Below are positions 46,717 to 57,873 of a stretch of 64,000 nucleotides of DNA, in pieces (position 1 is the stretch's first letter; every line of letters starts with the position of its first letter). The DNA lies in the NCBI GenBank assembly GCA_035610365.1, contig CM069432.1, positions 108,457,529 through 108,521,528 of the forward strand, given 5' to 3'. A program made the position numbers and the translations under genes. The notes beneath the pieces are model-generated. The model saw nothing but the letters and a program-made list of their open reading frames with translations. It did no database searches and was not told the DNA's origin. Origin of the DNA: Aquatica leii. Taxonomy: Eukaryota; Arthropoda; Insecta; Coleoptera; Lampyridae.

Positions 46717-47415
46717 TTATAATCTATAAGGTAAGTCTAGAGGTTTGAATTTTTTGAGTCTGTAAGTATGTAAACTGTTGTCTAGTTGGCCCATTGCGTA
46801 GTCGTTTGGATGATATGGCAGTTTATTTAAACAATTGACACTGTACTTCGTTATTTTTTTTGTTGAATTCATACTTAAGCCGCTTAAAATGTCCGCATTT
46901 CTTACAAAATAAGGCGTCTCACATATTGAGTTGGCTGCAATGCCCACTGTATGTTCAAATAGGTTCGAAAGCTACCTTGTAGACCCGCAGTTTATTTGAG
47001 AGACTTAACGTGGAATGACGGCCTAGCGTCCAGTAGTGTTTTTTAACCTTAAGGCTCAACTGTTTTCATAAATGGGTTCTCCACGTAAACCCTTTGTCTA
47101 AGTGCATTCCTTGGTACTTGATTTCTTGCACTTGGGTACGCGGGGCATTGTTGATCAAGACAGGTGGTGTGTTGTGTTTGCATTTGGTAAATGGGATGTG
47201 TGTGGGCTTCTTTTGATTAATTTTGATTTTTCATTTATGAGCCTATTTCTCTACTTCATTTAGATCTTGTGGAAGGGAAGTTGCAGTGACTGTTGAATCT
47301 TTATGTTTGACTAACACTACCTTATCATTGGCAAACGTAGGTGTAAGAGAGTGTCTGGTCGTGGGAAAAGTAGGTAAAGTATTGGACTTGCTGCTTTGAT
47401 TGGGTGTAGGTTTGT
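46717..47415 (-). pseudogene. Jockey-like non-LTR reverse transcriptase, 3' part
   Basis: The minus strand begins near 47400 within the RT palm. TFANDKVVLVKH occupies the place of the F-A-D-D active site, with the second catalytic position changed. It continues KINQKKPTHIPFTKC, VQEIKYQGMHLDKGFTWRTH and KKHYWTLGR, the thumb and Y-L-G-hydrophobic motifs of Jockey-group elements. The final frame at 46947-46717 reads NCLNKLPYHPNDYAMGQLD and ends in PLDLPYRL, the usual C-terminus. Several stops are present. It is a 5'-truncated, decayed copy. Confidence 0.72.
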
Positions 47416-48225
47416 ACTTACTTGCCCGTATCTAACTTGGAAATATTTTTCTTCTAGGAAAGACTTGAGAATCGTAATATAATAACTGTGCGGCTTTGCT
47501 AAATATGTGGTTTGTTTATGGTAAGTATGAACGACAACACAGATTTGAATTGTAATTGTGAAATATTCTGTTTCTACTTTACATGTTTGTTTATTTCTGC
47601 TAGTTTTAATTGTTTTTTCGAATTTATTTTTTATTTTAACTATTGTTTTATTGTGTTATAGAAGGAATGACCATTTTTGCTCAGGACCTTTTAAAATTGC
47701 ATCTACAATACATATTTGACAAACTAACTTTGCTTGTATTTTAGAAATGTAGCTATTTATTTATTGTCATTAAACCACATGCTTTAATATACATAAATAC
47801 GCAGTGCACTAGAATGTACTTTTCTAAGTTTGTAGTTTTAAATCTGTGACGCTTATAAGTTAATAATAATTTCTAAGATCAAATGACCTTTCTACGTCAT
47901 CAAATAAAGTTTGACGCCATGTACACGGAAGTTATCACACAAACTTTAGTTTGTGCCAATAATATGTATACAGCTACAAACTTTATGAATTCTCGAAACA
48001 ATTTTTGTTTTCATTCAATTACACTAGAAGTATTTTGCCTGCAACAACGTCTGGTGGTATATCATGTTAAAATCCATGATTGCAAATGAATAAATAAATA
48101 ATAAAACTAATTGTTGACTAGAACTTCTACCTTTCTAAGTCGTCTAACATTGAGATTTTTAATTGTATAATTGTTTTTACATTGCGTTACGGTTTACATT
48201 GTGACCTTACAATGCAAATTGTGTA
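47416..48225. other. AT-rich stretch, no gene seen
   Basis: No gene or repeat was recognised. The open frame at 47883-48089 has no motif. Confidence 0.4.
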
Positions 48226-48410
48226 AACTAATAATTATTAATGTAACCAATAGAATACATAATAAACCACGCAAAAGAAACTTGCATCAACTGTGAGCGG
48301 TTGTTGTCAAATGGCAAATAAGTGTTTAATGTTTGCACTTTTTGTGGTTTATTGCTGGTACGCGTTTGTTACTGGTCATTTGCAGAGGCAATTTGGGTAT
48401 TTATATTGAT
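48226..48410 (+). CDS. Candidate first exon or small secreted peptide
   Basis: The ATG at 48311 (context GTCAAATGG) opens MANKCLMFALFVVYCWYAFV followed by TGHLQRQF, a textbook secretory signal with a small-residue cleavage region near VTG. The frame stops at about 48407 after 32 codons. A GT at 48397 could be a weak donor (GG then GTATTT), and a strong GTAAGT lies at 48442 but beyond the stop. Upstream are CCAAT (near 48249) and ATAATAAA (near 48261), with an initiator-like TCAACT about 27 bases later. It may be the first exon of a secreted protein or a chance hydrophobic frame. Confidence 0.3.
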
Positions 48411-51400
48411 AACTTATTCTTGTTACTAAACCAAACAACAGTAAGTATAGAATAGCATATTATGTGAGAAAATAAGTGTGTCAAAATCCAGTTTTAACTA
48501 TTATGGATTATTTGAAAAATGTTAATCTTGGTTTCTTTGTGAATGCGTTTGTATAACTTTTTTTACATTGTTGTGCATATTACCAGCATGTCAATAATAT
48601 CGTTAGTTTATGGTGTTTCCGTTGTTTTTATTTATCAAATTCTATAAAACTTTATTTTTATTTACAGTTTAAACGGGGAAATTTTTAGGATAAATTTACC
48701 GTTTGTGTGTTTTAGGGGTCATTATCTCGGCAAACTATTAATGTTCCAGTTTTAATTGTTTAATACACGAGACCTGTTTTTAATTTAACGATTTGCAAAC
48801 AAAACTAAAGTAACTTCATAACATTTTTGTAAGTTTTAGTTATCTTTATATCTTTTGATTTATATTCTATACTTATCCATACTCGTACTCTTGTAGCCTT
48901 ACGTATATAATGGAATTGGTTGTTTCGGTTACTTCGTTTGTTCAATAAATGTTATAATAACAAATTCTGGTTGTGTACTTACCCATGCACTAAAAACATA
49001 CAGTACAGTGAAGTGTGTGTAAAATGAATGATGTATTATACAAATTTTCAAATTCTTTTATCAAAGGTAAATAATAAATAAAGTACTATTGCAGTTTAGC
49101 GTATTCTTGCATAAACGTCAACGTTAAGTTATGCAATCATAAAATGTACGTTTTGTCATTGTAAACATACCTTATTTTTCGGAAGATTTTATTATTACTT
49201 GCGGATGCTTTGGCATATATCGCACTCAGCATGATTAAGAAATAAACATGTAAATATGGTATAATATAAAGTATAAGTAGGTAGATAAAAATAATTCTAT
49301 TTGTGTGTAACTTTATTTGGGTTCGTATAATTTCGATATACTCTATGTGTTTCAATATAATCTTATTGTATCATTTTATCAAGAAAAACTTAAAACGTGT
49401 TTTCGTATTTGCAAAAAATATTTTATTTCAGGATACTCTAGTTTCGTATGATTGTTTTGGATAATTTTTAGAAAAGCTAAAAAGATTTAATTTGCTTAAT
49501 ATTGATTATGCTAATTCTATTTTAATGGTAAGGGTTAAAATGATAGATAATTTTAATCTAGAATTTTATTGCGAGTTCTAAGTATTTTGTACCCTATTGA
49601 TTCTTAGATAATAACGTTAAATGACACTGTAAATCTTACAGTATCCACGTCTTATACCATCTACTTTATTCGCAATTACTTAAAGTAAAAGGTAGATATT
49701 TTCTCATTTATTTACAAATAGTGCTCTTAATTATTCTACACGTTGCCCTTTGCAAATTCGTACATAAATAATATTAATTCAAGCTACTTTTAATAAGTTT
49801 CTAAAAATAATATTTACGTTAGGATAGCACTTTTGCCAGGTCTTTTCATTTCTCTGTATATTTTTAGTGTACGGTATTCATTTTTACCGTATGAAATGTT
49901 TAAAATATATTTTTGACAATTTTGTTTTTTACATTTATGTTGTTTATTTTACAATGATACAGATTTTTGCATGTATAAATAACTATTTTTATAGTTAAAT
50001 TTTAGTTAAATCGTATATTTTGCAGTGGTTTTTACGCTAATTTTATTTCGAGATATACCATTATAATAAACATGTTTACCGTTTTATTTATTGTGGCTCT
50101 TACAAATAAGGATACGTTGGCCAGTACCTCAATCACGATTAATTTGACTGATTAAATGTAGATACTTATTCTTTTTACAAAAACTATATTTTTATAGTCT
50201 ATAAAAAGGAAATATTTTTACAATTACCTATTATAAGATTTTTTAGTTACTGTGTTTTATCATATTCTAAACTAATCACTACACTACCACAACAAAACAT
50301 TATTAGATGGCAATTAAAAATCGATTTCTATACAAATAATTTTTCTTAAGGGTAACAAAATGTATTTATCATATTTCATTTATTCTTCATCGAACCACAT
50401 AACCTTGTAGTTAATGTTTACATGCTTTTATTATACTACGTATCAGAAGCCTATGTTGAAAACAAATCTTACTACTTGCTGATCCCTACAGCCTACTTTT
50501 TAACACAAGTACAGTATTGCTTTAACATTGTACACATATAATGTTGCATAACATCTATACTACCTTTTACCATTTTATGTTAACTTCGAGAATACTTTTT
50601 ATGATCACACTTTAAAAGGATATCAAGTTAAACCTAATAAAGGTGCTAACGGATTAATCAATATTTTTAACTAGATTTGACTATTTCTCGATAATCAATT
50701 TTTTAATGCCTACTATTTTCTTAAATTTTGTTTTAAATAATTTTAATAGATGATTTTACAGAACGATGCTAAAGGTTAAATCTCATCCAATATAATTTTT
50801 TGTAGTAAAAATTCTTGCGGGATATAAATACGTGTCAATGCTCTTCAAGTCGACATTTCTTTTTAAATAATATTAAAAAATTATTTTTAATTTTCTTAAC
50901 CTATTATGTTATGGTTTCTATACTTTATTTATCTTCAGGACATTTAATCAAACATTAAAACGGAATTCAATATAATTTTATTCGGTTTATCTAAACTTTT
51001 ATATTTATATGTATAATTTTATTGTAGTGGAAACTTTTTTTTATAATTGTGTTTCGATCTACTTGCTAATTTAAAACATCTTCTCGTAACATACGTAACA
51101 AAGATTGTCCTTCTCAATTGTTCTCTTGGAGGATAATTGGTTACATTACCACATACTTTATTATTTCTTTCTTTTCACTATAGACGACTTTGCGTTTTTC
51201 GATTTCTTAAACGCTAATTTTACATATTGTTGCTTAATTTCTTTTAATGTAAATGTATGTCGTAGTAGTAATGCAGAAACTCAATATACTGACTAAAATT
51301 AAAGTTCAAAGGCAACTAAAAGCAATGTTCAATTTGATGATTACGTAATCGAGCATGCTGGTAATGTTATGGCAGACTATTTGATCCTATAGTATAAATT

Positions 51401-53150
51401 TGATGTATACATTAGCGATATGTTTACTTTTTAATAATGTTAACTTAAAATTTGAATTTAAGATTATTTACTTTATTCAACAAAAAAGAAATTAAACCAT
51501 ATATTTTTTTAAAACAAAATTAACTTATGATATACTTTCTTAACTTATAACTTTTAAACTTGGTCAAAAAGGAAATTATGAAATTCGATTTATAGCCGAC
51601 GAAGAATTGGACAGGAATTCAGATATTTCAGTATCATAAAATTATACGGGTGATAGTCAATATGAAATATCAGAATCGGATGATATGAGCTTACTGACGT
51701 AAATAATACTAAACTAGAACACAATTCAAGGAAAAGTGTGAAGTGTAAGAGTCAAAGAATAAAAGTATCTATGGGAATAAAGGTTATATTGCAGAAGACT
51801 AATTTGGGACCCATAGAAAAGGTTTAGTCACAGATCCACTCATATTTATAGACATTTCACGTAAATTAGAACAATTGGTCACAATTTTTTTGTTGTGCCT
51901 CCAAACTATAGATGGTATTCGGAATGGAAAGTGTATTGCATTATTGACTGTGTTTACAAAATAGTGACAAAGCATGATAAATATGACAATACTTATATAT
52001 AACAGTCATTTACTTAAAAATATGAAATAAGTTATTGACAGTGGTTACAAAATAGTGACAATTATGTCATATTTGCAATATTACTTGATTTTATAAAATA
52101 TAATAGAAAAAATGGTGTTTTTTCTAATTTGTGTATGTACATCTTACTATTAAAATTAGTTAGTATAAAAGATAGAATTTTAGTTAGATGGAAGTAGAAA
52201 ACATTGAGATAAAACTATAGGAAAAAGTAAGGTAAATGGATACGTGTTCTATTACTATATTAAATAAAAACTACCATTTAGCAGTAAACAATCTGCGAAA
52301 GAACATGGACTTAAAGTTTAGTAGGACAACCCAGTAAGTGTAAATTTATTTTACACATTTTGTAAAATCACAGAATTTTCTTACATTCTGTGAAAATCGA
52401 TGTTTATAAAGACAAATAAGCACATAATTTTATCAAGGCTACAATTAATTTATTGCGATCATTATAAAATGCAATTGACAGAAAAATATACAATATACAT
52501 TATTTCATGTCATACGATTTGGTGCTAAATCTGCTCATCGAAAAAGAAAAAGTAATAAATTAAAACCAATAAATTAATTTTAGAAATATTTAATTAAAAC
52601 AATATCAAAAGCATAAATCCTAGTTTTAATTTAACTGTAAACGAACAATTACTTAGTTTTTTTTCTAAAATCTGGTGCGACTACTGAAAAGAATCAAGAA
52701 ATGTGTGTTGTTTTAAATCTGGCCAATGAGCTCAAGAGGACAAGATGTTACATGTTCACCCTAGACAAGTTAGAGGAAATGCTATGAAAAGGTACGATGT
52801 TAGAAACAATTAGAAAACATGAAAAAGAACTACTTTTTATGTAAAAATAAAGAGGGTTTTATTTTACCAAAGATACAACAGTTATATACATGCATAAAAG
52901 AATAAAAATAATAATAATATAATAAACCAAAGGTTGTACAGTTGATACATTAGCTTAAGTAATTGCAACATACATCACAAAAAGTGAAAGAAATCCTTGG
53001 TCAATGATTTTATTTTACAACTTGCTTGAAAAAAACTAATGGTTTTGTTCTATTACATTTTATATAGAAGAAGAGAGAAAGGAGAAACAACTGGTAACAG
53101 TTTCCACAAAATAAAAAGGAAATCGTTGTTATTAGAAATATTGAAAAGCT
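48411..53150. other. AT-rich stretch, no gene seen
   Basis: Nothing firm was seen in 4.7 kb. At 49024 an ATG frame (MNDVLYKFSNSFIK) reaches a GTAAAT donor, a weak first-exon candidate. Plus-strand sequence near 51590-51690 and 52710-52790 has protein-like patches broken by stops and may be decayed transposon coding sequence that I could not place. Confidence 0.35.
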
Positions 53151-53179
53151 ACACTACAAAAACACATTTGTAAATTTAC

Positions 53180-53580
53180 ACAACGCAACGTTGGTTATTT
53201 AAAGCCAAAAGCAGTATCGGTAAATATTACATGTACAATTTGTAATTTTACTGAAATTTACATAGATTTTGTAATTTTTTATACCAAATGATAATTGTAA
53301 ATTTATAAGTAAATATCGTATATATGCATACCCAGCAGTGTATTTTTATTCTTTTATATGTTGTAAATGTACATCAATGCTTTACGTAATCTTACAGACA
53401 AATTGTAAACTTACATGTATGTCGATTATTTAAACCCAAGAGCAGTAGTAGTAATATTACATGTATGTTTTGTAATATTACCAAAGGCATGTAAATATGC
53501 ATACACTCCAGTGTAATTTTTACCATTTTGTATGTTGTAAACATACATCAATGCATTACGTATTCTTACGTAAAAATTGT
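53180..53580. repeat. Two diverged units of about 200 bp in tandem
   Basis: Both units follow the order TCGATTATTTAAAC-like, AGCAGTA, TTACATGTA, GCATAC-CAGTGTA, TATGTTGTAAA, ACATCAATGC then TTACGTA. They lie near the left end of the 53.2-55.4 kb element and resemble the subterminal repeats that some DNA transposons use for transposase binding. Confidence 0.65.
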
Positions 53581-54189
53581 ATGTTTACATATATTTATTA
53601 CACCGTAAATTATTGTAAACTTTCAATGTTTCTAAACAAATTTACAGTTTCTCTGCTGTAATTTTACATGTTTTTATCATGTAATTGTAGGTATATTAAA
53701 ATAAAAATTAAGATTTCACACAATGTAAATTTATTAAGAGAAACGAATAAAACAAAACATAGAGGTAACTACTGTATAAACTAAAAACTTAGCATTCATT
53801 AATGGAATATACTTAGATAAACAATTTGTTGCAAAAACGTTTTGTTGAGGCCCCAATAAACAAAGTTGATATACATACATATATACGAATAGATTCTAAG
53901 TAAATCCCATTAGCAGCACAGTAGAACATATACCATAACGTAAAATAACAGAACTTAATAGTAATAGTAAACGATTAAAAAAAAATCTTGATGTTCCAAT
54001 AAGACATAATTTTTTTTTGGAACAAAACAAATATGCTAATTAAACTTAAAGTCTAAACGGTTTATAATTTCTTATCAAAATACATATGTATATAAAATTC
54101 TTATAAATAACAAACAAATACGAATAAAATTATTACCAACAGTTAATTTAATATTTTTGCTAAATTATTGATAAGATTTATTGCTTTTT

Positions 54190-54935
54190 TGGACGATGAC
54201 ACATTTTTTGATTTAGACCCAACATCAGGGTGTATTTTAAACATGTACCTTTGTATTGTCTCCACTTACTTCTTTAGCGTACTCCAAGTTAAGAATGAAG
54301 TAGAAAGAAAACATAACAACAAATGCTTCTGTAAAAGATTCCATTGTTTCTATTATGATGCGCCCTTCCATAGCAATTGAGTATTGCTTGGTGTCAAACC
54401 TTCCTATAAATTTACATCATATAAAATGTAAAAAAAACAAAACTAACTAAAATGTTTGATAGCTAATCTTAAAAAGTATATTTCAAACATAATAAACTGC
54501 AGTAACATTTATAAAAAAAACAGTTATAAGAAACTCACCATCAGTTTCAATGACGCACGGTTCTATTACTGATAATAGTTGATCTGCATTCTGGATTTTA
54601 AAAAAATGTTAAAATTAAAAAAAATAATTTATAGATAGGTACACCTCCAAATAAAATATTTTTGATTTTTCTTTATGGTGAAATGTCAGAATCTGTATAG
54701 TTAATATTTCTCTGCTGAGTACAGCATCGTCGATTAATGATTTAGGTTTTTTCCAAATTTTCTAAGTTTCTTACATTTTTTATTAAAAAGGGATTATATT
54801 CTCAAACTGACTGCCCGTTAGTTTTTTAAAATGCCATATGGCTACTTTTGGATTCAGCAAAATAATTGGTCATTCACTTGGTAGTGATGGTAAAAGATCT
54901 TTACAGTTATTTATGAAGTTTTTTTGTGCAGCGTA
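54190..54935 (-). pseudogene. Transposon-borne gene relic, SAMD3-like type
   Basis: The minus strand starts near 54910 with DLLPSLPSE and NPKVAIWHFKKLTGSQFE, then PKSLIDDAVLSREIL. An exon at about 54593-54542 (NADQLLSVIEPCVIETD) ends at a GTGAGT donor. The next exon begins after an AG near 54407 and continues RFDTKQYSIAMEGRIIIETM then MFSFYFILNLEYAKEVSG with the phase preserved. It breaks down after that. The composition matches a family of repeated invertebrate proteins often annotated as SAM-domain-containing protein 3-like, whose transposon origin is suspected. Its biochemical role is not known to me. Stops interrupt the first part. Confidence 0.45.
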
Positions 54936-55576
54936 CATTGTTTAGTTTTAATCATAAATACGTAAACTTACCCACATGATTTGATAAACCACAAATACAA
55001 ACTTGATTTACAAACATCTGCAAACATACACTACAGACCTAACCCATGCTGAATAATATGAACACGTGAAAACTAAGAAGAAATGCGCGCGTCACGCATG
55101 TTACAGAATGCGTTGTAAATTTACATACACTATTATGATATTTTACAGGTTATTTAATAAATTTACATTTTCATTTGTATTATCACATACTTACACAAAA
55201 TTCTACAATTTACTTGTAATTTTGCTTTATAATCGAGGCAATATACAAATAATCCTGTATAAATACAATATGAAACCAGTAGTCTGAAAATCGCATATTT
55301 GACTCATGTATAAAATACATTATTGTTTTGGTATATTTACTGGTACTTTTTATAGTGTAGACAAAAATGAATAGTTAGGAGTCTATACATAAGTGTATAG
55401 TATTTCCGAGGAAAACAGCAAGGATAATATGGACTATAGACTACTGAGTATACGTATTGTTATGAACTTATAACTTTTGAACTATTTACCCGATTATAAA
55501 TGCTACTATTTTTACTAGTAGTATAAATAATTACAAAAAACTACTAACTACATATAACAATTAAATTAACTTCGAA

Positions 55577-55625
55577 CATGTGTTTCGACAGCTAAGCTGT
55601 TATCATCAGCGAACTGACACTAAAC
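55577..55625 (-). ncRNA. Hammerhead-like motif of a Penelope-like element
   Basis: On the minus strand CTGATGATAACAGC, a short loop, and GCTGTCGAAAC form the CUGAUGA-stem II-GAAA arrangement of hammerhead ribozymes. Penelope-like elements carry such motifs in their terminal repeats. Stem II has five pairs (ACAGC with GCTGT); the usual closing pair next to GAAA is A-C here, so cleavage activity is doubtful. The flank 55640-55740 (TTGGTTTGAAAACAATGGGA) resembles Penelope-like terminal sequence. Confidence 0.5.
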
Positions 55626-55639
55626 CTAATGTTAAAACT

Positions 55640-57696
55640 AAAACTAATTAAATGCTGTAACTGTAAATTTAAACAAAAATTGTTGGTTTGAAAACAATGG
55701 GACGTCTGCAAGTGTGAATGAAACGAATCTATGTTTATCTTTTGGGGATGTTTAAAGTCTGTTCATTTTATAATGGTGTTAACTGTTAACAATTGTAAAC
55801 TAAATTTTAAAGATTATTTACGTATATTACAAAAGTAATATACTAAAATTTTGGTTGCAAATTCTTTAATACAGTAAATAGTTTACAAAAGGGCATATTT
55901 TATTTTATGTTGAGTGTATAACACTATGCAAATTCTGTTTCACTTGAACTTGATAAACTGTTTTTATTATCATCGATAGAATGCCGTTTTATAATTGGAT
56001 TTTTTAAAATTTTATTAAAGTGTTTTCAAAGCACGACTTTTGCTTATACAAAATAAAATTATTAGACAAAATATGTGGTTTGTATACCCACAAACATGAT
56101 TATATCAAAATTCGTGACTATCTTTCTATTTCGTCAATTGTAAAAAAAAATGATCAATTTAGAGTATTTGAATTAAAAAGCTTATAGTTTTACTACTTTG
56201 TCAACGTCAAACATTTAAATCAACCTTTTTTTTATTTGTAACTTTATTCCTACTGATTAATTTGAATATACAAACTAACATTGGTGGTTTGAAAGTTTAA
56301 TTTTTTTTTAAACGTTATAATTGCATTTCGTTAAATTTGTATCTGAATGCGGATAAATTTATTATTACCTTTGATATTACATAATTTTTTTGTGCTCTTA
56401 AAACATTTATTTATGTGATTTGTTTCCACTACAATTACTTTTACGGTACTGAAATAAAACTAAAACTGTTTCGTTAAGTAGAAATTTTTTTTATTTATGC
56501 TATACTATTATTTCCATAAAATTTGTTTAAATTTAACAGCATAAAATTGAATTTCTAATTTATAAAAACAAAATAAACCAACGTTAATCTAACAGAATCG
56601 CGTTCTATGAAAATTGTATTTTACGTCTACTATGTTTATTATACATCAAAAATCGTGGATTAAATACTGACGCTGATAACAATTCAAAGAATAAATCTTG
56701 TAGAATGGTTTTTGTTCTTTTGTTAAAGTTGAAAGAAAATGTTTGAAAACAAAAAGACGATAGTTTTAAATATTTTGTTCTCTATCAATAAGTGAAAAGT
56801 ACTGATGTTGAATTCATCATGGTTTAATGTAAACTGGTAAAATTTGAGTCAAGTACAAGAAACGTTACAATTATTTTGCATCGATTTTAAAGGAATTCAC
56901 TATTATTTGTACGTCCTTTTAACCAGAAAATTTCTTTTGTTAAGGTCGTTGCGTTAACGTGTTGTAAATAACGTCACTTATTGCAGCGCTGCATTTACAC
57001 AAAACGCACTACTAATTATCATAACTTATAGTACGAATCAATTATTACGTCTGCTGATGTGAACTCGACTTCCGAAACGTGTTTGGAATGTGGAGCGTGG
57101 TTGTGGTGCTTGCTTTTGTGTGAAGATTATATCTTGTTGAAAGATTGCAATGACAAGCAAAATTGAAATTAAATTATAAGTTTGATTCAAATTTATTACG
57201 TGCTACTGCGTGTATAAAATTGAAATTTCAATCTAATTATAGTTATTTGCAATTAAAATGTTGTACTAATAAGATTACCTTTTAAGCGTATTGATTCAGC
57301 ACTTGACCGTTATTTGTAGATAGTTGAACAATCTATTTTTTTAACTCGTAACATAGTTTTTATTAAGTAGGTATTATATTTCATTGGATAAAAGGATACA
57401 ACAAATTGTCACACATTTGTAACAACAAAATTAAATGTTTAGATGAAAATCACTTACAAGTATTTGCTTTGCGAATGTACTATAAAATCCTTTTTTCTGC
57501 TGCCAACATCGCAAACGTCAATATTCGTTCGTAAGTATAGTTACGTAATGGGCGAAAAAAGCTTTAGGGTGGCAAAATGAAAACTAGAAATCCACATAAA
57601 ACTAAGTGTTTAAAGTCAATTATTATATTAGAATGAGTATGCGACAGGTGGAAAAATCATTTTAAAAATCTTGAAATTCAAATACCAACAAAAAAT
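55640..57696. other. AT-rich stretch, no gene seen
   Basis: No gene was recognised beyond possible Penelope-like terminal sequence at its left edge. A short GC-richer patch at 57055-57125 contains an ATG frame (MWSVVVVLAFV) without a convincing donor. Confidence 0.4.
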
Positions 57697-57840
57697 AATG
57701 TACGTTACTATCGTCAAAAGTACCATAGAATAACTCACAAACATTCAATCCACTGCCGTGCGGCCTCGCGTCACATTAACGTTCGTTATGCTATCTCTTA
57801 CTTTCGACCCTTGTTACGTAAATTACTATTTGTCAAATTT
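57697..57840 (+). repeat. Imperfect palindromic repeat, copy 2
   Basis: Same orientation and about three-quarters identical by eye to 32098-32240, including the TAATGTACGTTACT start, GTTATGCTATCT and GTTACGTAAATTACTATT near the end. Confidence 0.6.
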
Positions 57841-57873
57841 ACATTTTACTTTAGTAACTATAAATTACTTTTA

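Larger units (their letters stand above)
53151..55357 (-). mobile_element. 2.2-kb TIR element with an intron-containing gene
   Basis: The left end reads CTACACTACAAAAAC and the right end ACTTTTTATAGTGTAG, which are inverted and similar over about 16 bases. The interior contains many GTAAATTTAC-like palindromic motifs on both flanks and a minus-strand gene relic at 54190-54935. I saw no convincing target-site duplication, so the boundaries are tentative and the superfamily is unknown. Confidence 0.45.

Noticed and set aside
49024-49068. ATG exon MNDVLYKFSNSFIK followed by GTAAAT
   Set aside because: Short, donor only moderate, no promoter signals; easily chance in AT-rich DNA.
57083-57118. 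Hydrophobic start MWSVVVVLAFV
   Set aside because: No consensus donor before the TGA and no clear promoter, so not called as a gene.
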